64,000 nt of DNA from Oscillospiraceae bacterium. Lineage in GTDB: Bacteria > Bacillota > Clostridia > Oscillospirales > Oscillospiraceae. The stretch is from NCBI GenBank assembly GCA_017535635.1, contig JAFXTU010000056.1:1-64000 (forward strand). Direction: 5' to 3'. Shown here piece by piece: positions 34,791 to 44,124 of this stretch. Each line of letters opens with the position of its first letter. Positions within the stretch are counted from its first letter, which is position 1. The position numbers were made by a program, and so were the translations under genes. The notes beneath the pieces are model-generated. The model saw only the letters and a list, made by a program, of their open reading frames with translations. It did not search any database and was not told the DNA's origin.

Positions 34791-36389
34791 CTAAGGGCGC
34801 TTTTTCTTCTTCAAAACCCCGTACAGGGCGTAGACGCCGATGAGCACCCAGACCGCTCCCAGGCCGCAGAGCAGCCCCACGGCCATCTTCGGCAGGGGCC
34901 CCAGGTCCGCCTTGCCGGCCTCCTGGGTGACGCTGATCTGGTTCAGGCGGTAGAGGGCGGTGACGTCGCCGAAGAGCTTCTCCATATAGGCTTCATCCAC
35001 CGTCTCCTTCCGCCGCCGGGACTTCACGACGTTCTCGATGAGCTGGCCCGCCGCGTTGCGAAGGGAGGTGGAGCCGTTGAACACCGGGGTGATGAAGGTG
35101 TCCTCCACGTGGGCCAGCAGGATCTTGGAGGCCTTGATCTTCACCTCATAATGGACGTCGGTGTCCTCTCCCATCCGGCTGAGATAGTCCTGATACTCCG
35201 GGGAAGACTGGGCGCGGGTGGTCACGGGGACGTAGCCCTCCGTCTCGGAATAGGCGATCTGCACCTTATCCGACAGCAGATACTGGACAAAGAGCCAGGA
35301 GGCCAGGACCTCCTGGGGGTCCTCCTTGTTGAAGACGCAGACGCTGGGGCCCTGGGAGATCATCTGAGGATGCTCCGGGTCGAACTGGGGCAGGGGGAAA
35401 ACCTCCAGGTTGAAGCGCACCACCTTGTCCGGGGCAATGTCCATGAGCGGGGCGTCGGCCCCCAGCCAGGTGGAGCCTGCGGTGGAGTCCACGGCGAAGA
35501 TGCACTGTCCCGCGTTCAGGAAGTTGCCGGGATAGCTGGAGATCTTGAAGGTGGAGAAGGCCCCGGTGGCCGCGTGCTCCGAGATGGTGTAGAGAATGTC
35601 CTTGGTGTCGTCGTTGAAGATGAGGATGTCCCCGGCGGAGGTGGAGTAGCCCGCCCCCTTCTGCCGGAGCATCTCGATCATCATGTTGTCCGTGGACTGG
35701 TCGATGAAGGGGATCAGGACCTTCTGCCCGTTGAGGGCGAAGGTGCCGTCCTCATTCTTCTTCATGGCCGCCTCGGAGACCTCCCAGATGTAATCCCAGG
35801 TCATGGTCTCCGGCAGGGTGTAGCCCAGGGCCTCCACCAGATCCCGGTTCACGTAGCAGGCCTCGGTGGAGCGCATGAAGGGCATGGCGTAGGTCTTCCC
35901 CCCGATGGTGCACTCCTTCAGGAACTGGGGCACGATCTCCTCCCGGCTGGGGCTCTCGAAGCGGACCTCCTTCCCGCCCAGGCCGTACTTCTTGTCCGCC
36001 ATGAGCTCGTCCAGAGGGGCCATGACCCCCTCGCCGGTGAGGTAGGTGGCGATATGGTCCGGGTAGGAGATGCAGACGTTGGGGGTGGTGTTGGTGGTGA
36101 TGTTGGTGATGACGTCGTTGTAGATGTTGCCGTAGTCGGTATAGAGGCGGATGTTCACGTGGACGTTGGGGTACAGGGCCTCAAACTCCGCCGCCGCGTC
36201 CTCGTAGATCTTGGCCTGGACCCGGTTGGTGTCGTTTTTGGCCCAGAAGGTGATCTCCAGGTCCCGGCTCTCGTCAAAGGTCTCCGGGATCTCAAAGTCG
36301 CTCCGCTCCCTGGCCCCGTGGCAGCCAGCAAAGAGGGTGCAGAAGAGGAGGAGCGCCAGCATGAAGGCAAGCAGGCGTTTTCCTTTCAT
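34791..36389 (-). CDS. Sugar ABC transporter substrate-binding lipoprotein with C-terminal membrane helix
   Basis: A 532-residue extracellular solute-binding protein of family 1. Lipobox is LFAGC (Cys23); LEITFWAKND, PNVHVNIRLYTDYG, YAMPFMRSTEACYVNRDL and PETMTWDYIWE are typical of UgpB/MalE-like proteins. Unusually it ends with a hydrophobic helix (about 502-525) and a KKKKRP tail, so it may be anchored at both ends. The ATG overlaps the upstream permease stop (ATGA), making it the last gene of the ATPase-permease-permease-binding-protein operon. The sugar is unknown. Confidence 0.9.
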   Translation of the reverse strand: MKGKRLLAFMLALLLFCTLFAGCHGARERSDFEIPETFDESRDLEITFWAKNDTNRVQAKIYEDAAAEFEALYPNVHVNIRLYTDYGNIYNDVITNITTNTTPNVCISYPDHIATYLTGEGVMAPLDELMADKKYGLGGKEVRFESPSREEIVPQFLKECTIGGKTYAMPFMRSTEACYVNRDLVEALGYTLPETMTWDYIWEVSEAAMKKNEDGTFALNGQKVLIPFIDQSTDNMMIEMLRQKGAGYSTSAGDILIFNDDTKDILYTISEHAATGAFSTFKISSYPGNFLNAGQCIFAVDSTAGSTWLGADAPLMDIAPDKVVRFNLEVFPLPQFDPEHPQMISQGPSVCVFNKEDPQEVLASWLFVQYLLSDKVQIAYSETEGYVPVTTRAQSSPEYQDYLSRMGEDTDVHYEVKIKASKILLAHVEDTFITPVFNGSTSLRNAAGQLIENVVKSRRRKETVDEAYMEKLFGDVTALYRLNQISVTQEAGKADLGPLPKMAVGLLCGLGAVWVLIGVYALYGVLKKKKRP

Positions 36390-37261
36390 CCCTTGGTCCC
36401 CCCTCTCGCCACACCGGCCATGATCTTCTTGTGGAAGATCAGGAAGAGGATAATGAGAGGCACGGAAATGGCCACCACCGCCGCCATCATGGCGGGGATG
36501 TTCTCCCGGCCGAAGCCGTTCTCCCGGATGGCCTGGATGCCGTTGGAGACCAGGAAGAAGTTCTCGTCGTCGGTGATGAGCCGGGGCCAGACGTAGGAGT
36601 TCCAGCACTCGATGACCTTCAGGATGGTGATGGTGATGACCGTGGGGCGGCAGATGGGGATCATCACCTTCCAGAGGTACTTGAAGTCCGAAGCCCCGTC
36701 CACCTTGGCGGCCTTGTACAGCTCCTCCGGGATCAGCTCAAAGTTTTCCTTCAGAAGGTAGATGTAGAAGACGCTGGTCACCGAGGGGAGGATCAGGCCG
36801 GGGAAGGTGTTGCGCAGGTCCCAGTTGGTGATGGTGACAAAGTTCGTGATGATGACCAGCTCGTTGGGGATCATCATCAGGCTGAGGAAGAGGGTAAAGG
36901 CCAGGTTCTTTCCCCGGAAGCTCAGCCGGGAGAAGGCGAAGGCGGCCAGCACCGTCACCACCAGCATCGCCGCCGTGGTCACCAGGGTAAAGACCAGGGT
37001 GTTGCCGAAGTAGCGCAGCAGGGGGACCGCGGTGAAGGCCTCGGTGTAGTTCTGCAGGGTGGGTGAAAGGGTGAAGAAGGTGGGGATGTACTCCCCGTTG
37101 TAGGCGCTGTAGCTCTTGAGGGAGGTGAGGATCATCCAGTAGAAGGGAAAGAGGACGAAGACTGCCCAGACCGTCAGCAGCAGATAGGTAACGGTGCGGA
37201 GCGCGGCCGTTTTCGTCCGGGTGCGCTTTTCGATGCGCTCGAATTCCGTGCTTTTGTCCAT
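36386..37261 (-). CDS. Sugar ABC transporter permease, MalG/UgpE type
   Basis: A 291-residue inner-membrane permease with six helices and the ATPase-docking EAA loop EELYKAAKVDGASDFKYLWK. The order of segments (LFPFYWMILTSLK near the start, SLMMIPNELVIITNF in the middle) is that of the second permease in carbohydrate uptake 1 transporters. The start ATG has GAGAGGGGGCG upstream; an upstream open frame overlaps the first permease and is spurious. Four-base overlap with the binding-protein gene. Confidence 0.93.
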   Translation of the reverse strand: MDKSTEFERIEKRTRTKTAALRTVTYLLLTVWAVFVLFPFYWMILTSLKSYSAYNGEYIPTFFTLSPTLQNYTEAFTAVPLLRYFGNTLVFTLVTTAAMLVVTVLAAFAFSRLSFRGKNLAFTLFLSLMMIPNELVIITNFVTITNWDLRNTFPGLILPSVTSVFYIYLLKENFELIPEELYKAAKVDGASDFKYLWKVMIPICRPTVITITILKVIECWNSYVWPRLITDDENFFLVSNGIQAIRENGFGRENIPAMMAAVVAISVPLIILFLIFHKKIMAGVARGGTKG

Positions 37262-37275
37262 GTGCCCGCCCCCTC

Positions 37276-38166
37276 TCAGTACACGACGGTTTTCTTGCTG
37301 ACCAGGAGGTTCACGCAGGTGATGGTCAGCACGATGGCGAAAAGGATCAGGGCCGCCGCCGAGGCGTAGGAGGGATAGCCGCCGCTGTCGCCGTAGAGCA
37401 TGTCGTAGACGTAGCCCACAATGGTGTTCATCCCGGCGGCGTTCAGGTTCGTGCCGAAGAGGGCCACCTCGTCGCTGTAGGCCTTGAAGGCCCCGATGAA
37501 GCCGGTGATCACAAGGTAGAAGATCATGGGGGAGATCATGGGCAGGGTGATGCGCCGGAAGATCCTTCCCTTGGAGGTGCCGTCCACCCGGGCGGCGTTG
37601 TAATAGGTCTGGTCCACGCTGGCGAGAGCCCCGGTGAGGATCAGGATCTTGAAGGGCAGGACCACCCAGACGGTGTAGAAGCACATGACGAACATCTTGG
37701 CCCAGTAGGGGCCGTCGATGAAGTCCACCGTCTCGCCCCCGAAGGCGTGGATCAGCAGGTTCACCATGCCGTCGGTATAGGCGGTCTTTTTGAAGAGGAT
37801 CATGAACACCAGGCCCACGGCCAGGGTATTGGTGACGTAGGGCAGGAAGTACACCGTCTGGTAAAGGTTCCGCAGGGGCTTGATGGAGTTCAGCCCCACG
37901 GAGATGAGCAGGGCGAAGCCCGTGCTCAGGGGCACGGTGATGACCACCAGGATCAGGGTGTTCTTCACCGCCTGGAGGAAGTAGGGGTCGTGGAGGACGA
38001 AGGAATAGTTGTACAGCCCCACGCCGAACACCGTCTGGGAGGCGGAGTTGTAGCCCTCCTCGAAGGAATAGATGAACACGTCCACCAGGGGATAGACCAT
38101 AAAGATCCCCAGGAAGAGGATGGCCGGCAGAAGATAGAGCCAGGCCTTGAGATTTGACTGCTTCAT
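37276..38166 (-). CDS. Sugar ABC transporter permease, MalF/UgpA type
   Basis: A 296-residue permease. It opens LKAWLYLLPAILFLGIFMVY and carries the EAA loop as YYNAARVDGTSKGRIFRRIT, which reads N rather than the usual EAA-glutamate but keeps the downstream DG. About six membrane helices. It forms the channel with the second permease, 14 bases downstream, and is powered by the upstream MsmX/UgpC-type ATPase, whose gene is frameshifted. Confidence 0.93.
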   Translation of the reverse strand: MKQSNLKAWLYLLPAILFLGIFMVYPLVDVFIYSFEEGYNSASQTVFGVGLYNYSFVLHDPYFLQAVKNTLILVVITVPLSTGFALLISVGLNSIKPLRNLYQTVYFLPYVTNTLAVGLVFMILFKKTAYTDGMVNLLIHAFGGETVDFIDGPYWAKMFVMCFYTVWVVLPFKILILTGALASVDQTYYNAARVDGTSKGRIFRRITLPMISPMIFYLVITGFIGAFKAYSDEVALFGTNLNAAGMNTIVGYVYDMLYGDSGGYPSYASAAALILFAIVLTITCVNLLVSKKTVVY

Positions 38167-38182
38167 GCCTCTCCTCCCCCGC

Positions 38183-39285
38183 TCACTGCGCCCGGAAGGG
38201 GACGCGCTCTTCCGTCTCCCGGTCAAAGAGAAAAACCTTGCGCGGCCGCAGCGTGAAGCGCACCTCATGGGCCGCGCCGTCGATCCTCGTCTCGGCGTTG
38301 ATGATGGCCCGGAGGTTCTCGGAGGCGCAGGCGCTGTGGGAAGCTACCACGCTGATGTCCCTGCCCATGACCTCCACGACCGCCAGAGCGCAGTGCAGGG
38401 GGCCGTCCTCCTTGGGCAGAAGACCCTCCGCCCGGACGCCCACCCAGACCTTCCGATCCGGCGTGTCCTCCAGGCGCAGCACCTCGTCCTCCCCGATCCG
38501 GAGGACGCCGGCGCGCACCTCGCCCGCAAAGACGTTGATGGGCGGCGTCCCCAGAAACTTCGCCACGAAGAGGTTCACCGGGTTGTCGTAGACCTCCTGG
38601 GGCCTTCCGATCTGCTGGACGACCCCTTTTTGCATCACCACGATCCGGTCGGAAATGCTCATAGCCTCCTCCTGGTCGTGGGTGACGAAAACGGTGGTGA
38701 TCCCCGTCTCCCGCTGGATGCGGCGGAGCTCCTCCCGGGTCTGGAGCCGGAGCCGGGCGTCCAGGTTAGAAAGGGGCTCGTCCAGAAGCAGGACCTTGGG
38801 CATCTTCACCAGTGCCCGGGCGATGGCCACCCGCTGCTGCTGGCCGCCGGACATTTCCCCGGCTTCCGCTCCATGAGCTCCTGGATCTGCACCAGCTTCG
38901 CCGCCTCCAGGGCTCTTGCCTCCATCTGCTCCTTGTTGGGCCGCTCCGCCCCCTTCAGGTTCTGCAGGGGGAAGAGGATGTTCTGCCGCACGGTGAGATG
39001 GGGGTAGAGGGCGTAGTTCTGGAACACCAGGCCCACGCCCCGCTTTTCCGGGGGCAGGTCGGTGACGTCCTCCTCCCCGAAGAAGACGCGGCCCGCGGTG
39101 GGCTTTTCCAGGCCGGAGATCAGGTTCAGGGTGGTGCTCTTGCCGCAGCCGGAGGGCCCCAGCAGCCCCACCAGCTGCCCGTCCGGGATCTCAAAGGTGA
39201 AATCGCTCACCGCCACTACCTCTTCCCGGATCTTCCGGTTGCGGTTGGGGTAACGCTTGGTCAGGTTTTGCAGTACGACCTTCAT
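38183..39285 (-). pseudogene. MsmX/UgpC-type sugar ABC transporter ATPase, broken by a 1-base frameshift
   Basis: Two overlapping frames together encode a normal ~367-residue ATPase. The first (39285 down) has Walker [10 protein letters not shown] and the Q-loop [10 protein letters not shown]. The second (to 38183) has the signature [15 protein letters not shown], Walker [15 protein letters not shown]-loop THDQEEAMS and the regulatory C-terminal domain. The shift lies at a run of four G (minus strand, 38860-38857): restoring a fifth G gives [12 protein letters not shown]. As given, the first frame ends before the signature and the protein would be dead. Either a sequencing error at a homopolymer or a real loss; in the latter case another genomic MsmX could power this transporter. 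Confidence 0.88.
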
Positions 39286-39331
39286 GATGCTTCATCCTTC
39301 CCGTTGGGTGTCCGTATGATCTCTTTTTTGT

Positions 39332-40261
39332 TTATTCGTCAAAAAGCGGCGTGGAGAAGTACCGTTCCGCCGTGTCCGGGAGAATGGTGACCACCGTTTT
39401 TCCGGGGCCCAGCTTCTTCGCCAGGGACAGGGCCGCCGCCACGTTGGTGCCGCTGGTGATGCCGCACATGATGCCCTCCTTCCGGGCCAGGTCCCGGGCG
39501 GTGCGCAGGGCCTCCTCGTCGGTGACGATGTAGATCTGATCGTAGATGTTGATGTTCAGGTTCGAGGGGATCAGACCGTCGCCGATGCCCATCTGCACGT
39601 GGGTGCCCACGGTGCCCCCGGCGAGGATGGCGGCGTTCTCCGGTTCCACGGCCCAGATCTCCAGGCCGGGATTCAGGGCCCGGAGGGTCTCCCCGATGCC
39701 GGTGAGGCTGCCGCCGGTGCCCACGCCGGAGCAGAAGCCGTGGATGGGCCCGCCGATCTGCTCCAGGATCTCCAGGGCGGTGTGGTGGCGGTGCACCTCG
39801 GGATTGGCGGGGTTAACGAACTGCTGGGGCACATAGACCCTCGGGTCCTCCGCCGCCATGCGCTCCGCCGTCTGTATGCACTCGTCGATGCAGGCGCCGA
39901 TGTTCCCGTCGTCGTGGACGAGCAACACCTCGGCCCCGTAGTGGCGCACCAGCTTCCGCCGCTCCTCGCTCACGGAGTCTGGCATGATGATGATCACCTT
40001 CATCCCCCAGACCGCGCCCACCAAGGCAAGGCCGATGCCCTGGTTCCCGCTGGTGGGCTCCACGATGATGCTGTCCTCCTTCAAAACGCCCCGTTCTTTC
40101 GCGTCCAGGAGCATGTTGTAAGCCGTTCTCGTCTTGATGGAGCCGCCCACGTTCAGCCCCTCATACTTCACATAGACGTCCGCGCTGCCCGCTTCCGGGA
40201 GCCTCTGCAGCCGGATCATGGGCGTGTGTCCCATGGCCTCCAGGATGTTGTTATATACCAT
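39332..40261 (-). CDS. cysK: Cysteine synthase A (O-acetylserine sulfhydrylase)
   Basis: A 309-residue PLP enzyme making L-cysteine from O-acetylserine and sulfide. PLP lysine is K43 in NVGGSIKTRTA; the substrate loop reads EPTSGNQGIGL and the phosphate cradle GVGTGGSLTG. Length is standard. The ABC ATPase gene begins 46 bases downstream with no clear terminator between, so partial co-transcription is possible, though no functional link is apparent. The promoter was not clear: a TATAGT box is present near 40282-40287 without a good -35. Confidence 0.95.
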   Translation of the reverse strand: MVYNNILEAMGHTPMIRLQRLPEAGSADVYVKYEGLNVGGSIKTRTAYNMLLDAKERGVLKEDSIIVEPTSGNQGIGLALVGAVWGMKVIIIMPDSVSEERRKLVRHYGAEVLLVHDDGNIGACIDECIQTAERMAAEDPRVYVPQQFVNPANPEVHRHHTALEILEQIGGPIHGFCSGVGTGGSLTGIGETLRALNPGLEIWAVEPENAAILAGGTVGTHVQMGIGDGLIPSNLNINIYDQIYIVTDEEALRTARDLARKEGIMCGITSGTNVAAALSLAKKLGPGKTVVTILPDTAERYFSTPLFDE

Positions 40262-40401
40262 TCATTTATTCCTGCCATCTAACTATAATGCCGACACAGC
40301 GGGTGTGTTTATTCCAATAAATATGGAAGCATTATAAACCCGGAAAAAACCATCGTCAACCCTGACCCAGGGCCGACGCCGCGCAGAACGCTTCGCCGCC
40401 G

Positions 40402-40430
40402 TTGACTTTTTTCCTCCCGGTGGATATACT
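40402..40430 (+). promoter_or_regulatory. Promoter of the P-type ATPase gene
   Basis: TTGACT (40402-40407), 17 bases, TATACT (40425-40430), about 45 bases before the preferred ATG at 40476. Confidence 0.8.
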
Positions 40431-40475
40431 ACTTTATTATTTGAACCTATGTCGAGCACAAGGGACGGTGAGCGA

Positions 40476-42878
40476 ATGCGGAAGAAAGAGGCGCCGGCGC
40501 CGAAACAGACCGTTCCCCCGGTCCTGGCGGAGCCGGACCGGGGGCTGACGGAAGCCCAGGTCCGGGAGCGGGCAGAGGCCGGGCTTTCCAACCTCCCGGT
40601 GGAGGCCGCCTCCAAGACCGTGGGGCAGATCATCCTCTCCAATGTCTTCACCTATTTCAATATGCTCTTCCTCGTCCTGGCCCTCTGCGTGGCGGCGGTG
40701 CGAAGCTGGCTGGACATGACCTTCATGGGGGTCATCATCGTCAACACCCTCATCGGCATCGTCCAGGAGCTGCGAAGCAAAAAGACTCTGGACAAGCTGA
40801 GCATCCTCACCTCCCCCAGGGCCAAGGTCCTCCGGGAGGGGCGGGAGCTCACCGTTCCCACGGAGGAGCTGGTGCGGGACGACATCCTCCTTCTCTCCGC
40901 CGGAGACCAGATCCCCGCCGACGGGGAGGTGGTATCCGGGGAAGTGCGGGTGAACGAAGCCCTGATCACCGGGGAGGCAGACGAGGTGACGAAGGGCGCG
41001 GGGGACCCTCTTCTCTCCGGCAGCTTCGCCGTGGGTGGCCAGTGCCGGGCCCGGCTCACGGCGGTGGGGGCCGAATCCTTCGCCTCCCGGCTGACCCTGG
41101 ACGCCAAAAAGTCCCGGGAGCCCAGGCAGAGCGAGATGATGCGTTCCCTCAGCCGCCTGGTGAAGGTCATCGGCTTCATCGTGATCCCCTTCGGCGCGGT
41201 GCTCTTCTGCAAGGAGGTCATCTGGCTGCAGCGGGACGTGGTGAGCGCCGTCACCGGGACGGTAGCCTCGGTGATCGGCATGATCCCGGAGGGACTCTAC
41301 CTCCTTACCAGCCTGGCCCTCATCGCGGGCATCCTGCGCCTGGCCCGGAAAAAGACCCTGCTCCACGACATGGCCTCCATCGAGACCCTGGCGCGGGTGG
41401 ACGTCCTCTGCGTGGACAAGACCGGCACCATCACGGAAAACAAGATGACCGTGGAGGACCTGCGCCTTCTCAGCGACCTGAGCTTTTCGGAGCAGGAGGT
41501 CCGGCAGGTGCTGGCGGACTACGTCTTCGCCATGGCCGGGGACAACGAGACCATGCTGGCCCTCCGCCGCCGCTTCGCCGGGAGCCCGAAGCACAAGGCC
41601 GTCTCCGTCCGCCCCTTCACCTCCGAGGACAAGTTCGGCGGGGCGGACTTCGGGGAGGGGGGCGTCTGGCTCCTGGGGGCCCCGGACGTGCTGTTAAAGC
41701 TGAATTACGCCGAATACCAGGGGGAGATCGAGACCTGGGCGGAGAAGGGCTGCCGGGTCCTCCTGCTGGCGAAGCTGGACGGGAGCCTGGAGAGTGCCCC
41801 CCAGGGGCGGCTCCGTCCCGCAGCCCTGGTCCTTCTCTCCAACAAGATCCGCCGGGAGGCGCCGGACACCTTCCGCTACTTCGCGAATCAGGGCGTGACG
41901 GTGAAGGTCATCTCCGGGGACAATCCCGTCACCGTCTCCGAGGTGGCGAGGCGGGCGGAGATCCCCGATGCGGAGAAGTACGTGGACGCCCAGACCCTCA
42001 CCAACGACGCCATGCTCGCCGCCGCGGCGCGGCAGTACACGGTCTTCGGCCGGGTGAAGCCGGAGCAGAAGCGGAAGCTGGTGGAGGCACTGCGCTCTGC
42101 GGGCCACACCGTGGCCATGACCGGGGACGGAGTCAACGACGTGCTGGCCCTGAAGACCGCCGACTGCGGCATCGCCATGGCCTCCGGCAGCGATGCGGCC
42201 TGCCAGGCGGCGAACATCGTGCTGCTGAACTCCGATTTTTCCAGCATGCCCAGTGTGGTGGACGAGGGGCGGCGGGTCATCAACAACATCGGCCGCTCCG
42301 CCTCCCTCTACCTGACGAAGAACATCTTTTTCTTCCTGCTGGCAGTGGTGACCCTCATCGGGGTCCTCCCCGCCCCCTTCAGTCCGGCGGGGCTCAGCAT
42401 CGTCAACGGCCTCACCATCGGCCTCCCCTCCTTCATCCTGGCCATGGAGCCCAACAAGCAGCGGGTGGAGGGGCGCTTTCTGCCCCAGGTCCTCTACCGG
42501 GCCCTGCCCGCCGCCCTGACGGATCTGGTGCTGGTGCTGGGGATGCTCTTCTTCTACCACGCCCTGGAGCTGCCGGAGGACTCCGTGCGCACCGTGGCCA
42601 CCGGCCTCATGGGGATCGTGGGCCTCTGGATGGTGGACCGGACCAGCCGCCCCTATACCCGCCTCCGGGTGGTGCTGATCGTGGGGATCACGGTCCTCTT
42701 CGCCGCGGCTTTCCTCTTCTTCAAGCCCTGGTTTACCCTGCCTCCGGCGGGGAAGGCGGGGACGGCGATCTTCATTGTCTTCGCCCTGCTGGCCAAGCCG
42801 GTGATGGATACCGTCAGCAAGGGGCTGGACGGGCTGAAGAAGCTGGTGCTGCGGTTCCGGGGAGAGTGGGACGTATAA
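40476..42878 (+). CDS. P-type cation ATPase, CtpE-like (putative Ca2+ transporter)
   Basis: An 800-residue P-type ATPase. Phosphorylated aspartate D314 lies in CVDKTGTITENKM; TGEADEV is the dephosphorylation loop; TGDGVNDVLALKTADCGIAM is the hinge. The fourth-helix signature is GMIPEGLYLLTSLAL, which I associate with mycobacterial CtpE-type calcium pumps rather than the PEGL-lacking heavy-metal pumps. No heavy-metal-binding domain is present. I prefer ATG 40476 (AGGGA ten bases upstream) over ATG 40449, which has no ribosome site and lies close to the predicted transcription start. Confidence 0.9.
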   Translation: MRKKEAPAPKQTVPPVLAEPDRGLTEAQVRERAEAGLSNLPVEAASKTVGQIILSNVFTYFNMLFLVLALCVAAVRSWLDMTFMGVIIVNTLIGIVQELRSKKTLDKLSILTSPRAKVLREGRELTVPTEELVRDDILLLSAGDQIPADGEVVSGEVRVNEALITGEADEVTKGAGDPLLSGSFAVGGQCRARLTAVGAESFASRLTLDAKKSREPRQSEMMRSLSRLVKVIGFIVIPFGAVLFCKEVIWLQRDVVSAVTGTVASVIGMIPEGLYLLTSLALIAGILRLARKKTLLHDMASIETLARVDVLCVDKTGTITENKMTVEDLRLLSDLSFSEQEVRQVLADYVFAMAGDNETMLALRRRFAGSPKHKAVSVRPFTSEDKFGGADFGEGGVWLLGAPDVLLKLNYAEYQGEIETWAEKGCRVLLLAKLDGSLESAPQGRLRPAALVLLSNKIRREAPDTFRYFANQGVTVKVISGDNPVTVSEVARRAEIPDAEKYVDAQTLTNDAMLAAAARQYTVFGRVKPEQKRKLVEALRSAGHTVAMTGDGVNDVLALKTADCGIAMASGSDAACQAANIVLLNSDFSSMPSVVDEGRRVINNIGRSASLYLTKNIFFFLLAVVTLIGVLPAPFSPAGLSIVNGLTIGLPSFILAMEPNKQRVEGRFLPQVLYRALPAALTDLVLVLGMLFFYHALELPEDSVRTVATGLMGIVGLWMVDRTSRPYTRLRVVLIVGITVLFAAAFLFFKPWFTLPPAGKAGTAIFIVFALLAKPVMDTVSKGLDGLKKLVLRFRGEWDV

Positions 42879-42881
42879 ACA

Positions 42882-42915
42882 GAGTGAAGAGTTGAGAGTG
42901 AAGAGTTGAGAGTTG
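42882..42915. repeat. Purine-rich 14-bp direct repeat
   Basis: gagtgaagagttga occurs twice in tandem (42882-42895, 42896-42909), then a partial gagttg. It begins four bases after the ATPase stop codon. Its sequence style matches the arms of the element at 4470-4573, suggesting one dispersed family placed at gene ends. Confidence 0.65.
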
Positions 42916-42939
42916 TTGTACAGAAAGGAGTGTTGTCCT

Positions 42940-44124
42940 ATGGTTTATGAACAGGCATATGCATACGGGAGCCAGGGGTCGGCGATCCGGGCTCTGTTTG
43001 AGTACGGGCGGCAGCGGGCCGCCCTGGTGGGGCGGGAGAAGATCTGTGATTTCTCCCTGGGAAACCCCAGCACGCCGCCTCCCCAGGCGGTGCTGGAGGC
43101 TTTCCGCTCGGTGCTGGAGGAGGACCCCATGGCTACCCACGGCTACACCAGCGCCGTGGGCTGCGACGAGCTGCGAAGTGCTCTGGCGGAGAGCCTCACG
43201 CGGCGCTTCGGCATGGCTTTCGCCCCAGGCGACCTCTTCATCACCTGCGGGGCCGCCCCGGCCCTCACTGCCTGCTTCGGGGCTCTCACGCTGGGGCACG
43301 AGACGGAATTCATCGCCCTGGCCCCCTTCTTCCCGGAATACAAGGTCTTTGCGGAGACCTTCGGGGGAAAGCTGCGGGTGGTCCCGGCGGATGAAAAGGA
43401 CTTCCAGATCGACTTTGCCGCCCTGGAGGGGACCCTGAACCCCAGGACCCAGGCAGTGGTCATCAACTCCCCCAACAACCCCTCCGGCGTGGTCTATACG
43501 GAGGAGACCCTGCGAAAGCTGGGCGAGCTGCTTCGCCAAAAGAGCCGGGAGGCGGGCCACCCCATCTACCTGATCTCCGACGAGCCCTACCGGGAGCTCA
43601 CCTACGGCGGGGTGAAGACCCCCTTTGTGCCGGACTACTACGACGACACCCTGGTCTGCTACTCCTGGAGCAAGTGCCTCTCCCTCCCCGGGGACCGGCT
43701 GGGCTACGTCCTGGTGCCGGAAAAGGCCGCCGATGCGAAAAAGGTCTTCGCCGCCGTGGCCGGGGCCTCCCGGATGCTGGGCCACGTCTGCGCCCCAAGC
43801 CTCATCCAGAAGGCGGTGGCCAGGTGCGTGGACGTGATGCCGGACCTGAGGGTGTATGAAAAAAACCGGAACCTGCTGCTGGAGGCCCTGCCGAAGATGG
43901 GCTACGAGTGCGCGAAGCCCGACGGCGCCTTCTACCTCTTCTTCCGGGCCCCCTGGGGGGACGGGGCGAGCTTCGGCGCCGCGGCCAAGGAAAAGGACCT
44001 GCTGGCGGTCCCCGCCGGGAGCTTCGGCTGCCCCAACCACCTGCGCATCGCCTACTGCGTGGACACGGAGGTGGTGGAGCGGTCCCTGCCGGTGTTCGAG
44101 GCGTTAATAAAGGAGAAACGATGA
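42940..44124 (+). CDS. Class I/II PLP-dependent aminotransferase
   Basis: A 394-residue fold-type I aminotransferase. Cofactor residues are visible: N180 in INSPNNPSG, D214 in LISDEPYREL and the Schiff-base K245 in SWSKCLSLPGDRLGY; a C-terminal arginine lies in NHLRIAYC. Aspartate-like or alanine-like specificity cannot be told from sequence alone. The ATG has AAAGGAG nine bases upstream; a TTG at 42913 is less likely. Coupled by ATGA overlap to the aldehyde dehydrogenase, so the two may act in sequence on an amino acid or amine-derived aldehyde. Confidence 0.92.
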   Translation: MVYEQAYAYGSQGSAIRALFEYGRQRAALVGREKICDFSLGNPSTPPPQAVLEAFRSVLEEDPMATHGYTSAVGCDELRSALAESLTRRFGMAFAPGDLFITCGAAPALTACFGALTLGHETEFIALAPFFPEYKVFAETFGGKLRVVPADEKDFQIDFAALEGTLNPRTQAVVINSPNNPSGVVYTEETLRKLGELLRQKSREAGHPIYLISDEPYRELTYGGVKTPFVPDYYDDTLVCYSWSKCLSLPGDRLGYVLVPEKAADAKKVFAAVAGASRMLGHVCAPSLIQKAVARCVDVMPDLRVYEKNRNLLLEALPKMGYECAKPDGAFYLFFRAPWGDGASFGAAAKEKDLLAVPAGSFGCPNHLRIAYCVDTEVVERSLPVFEALIKEKR

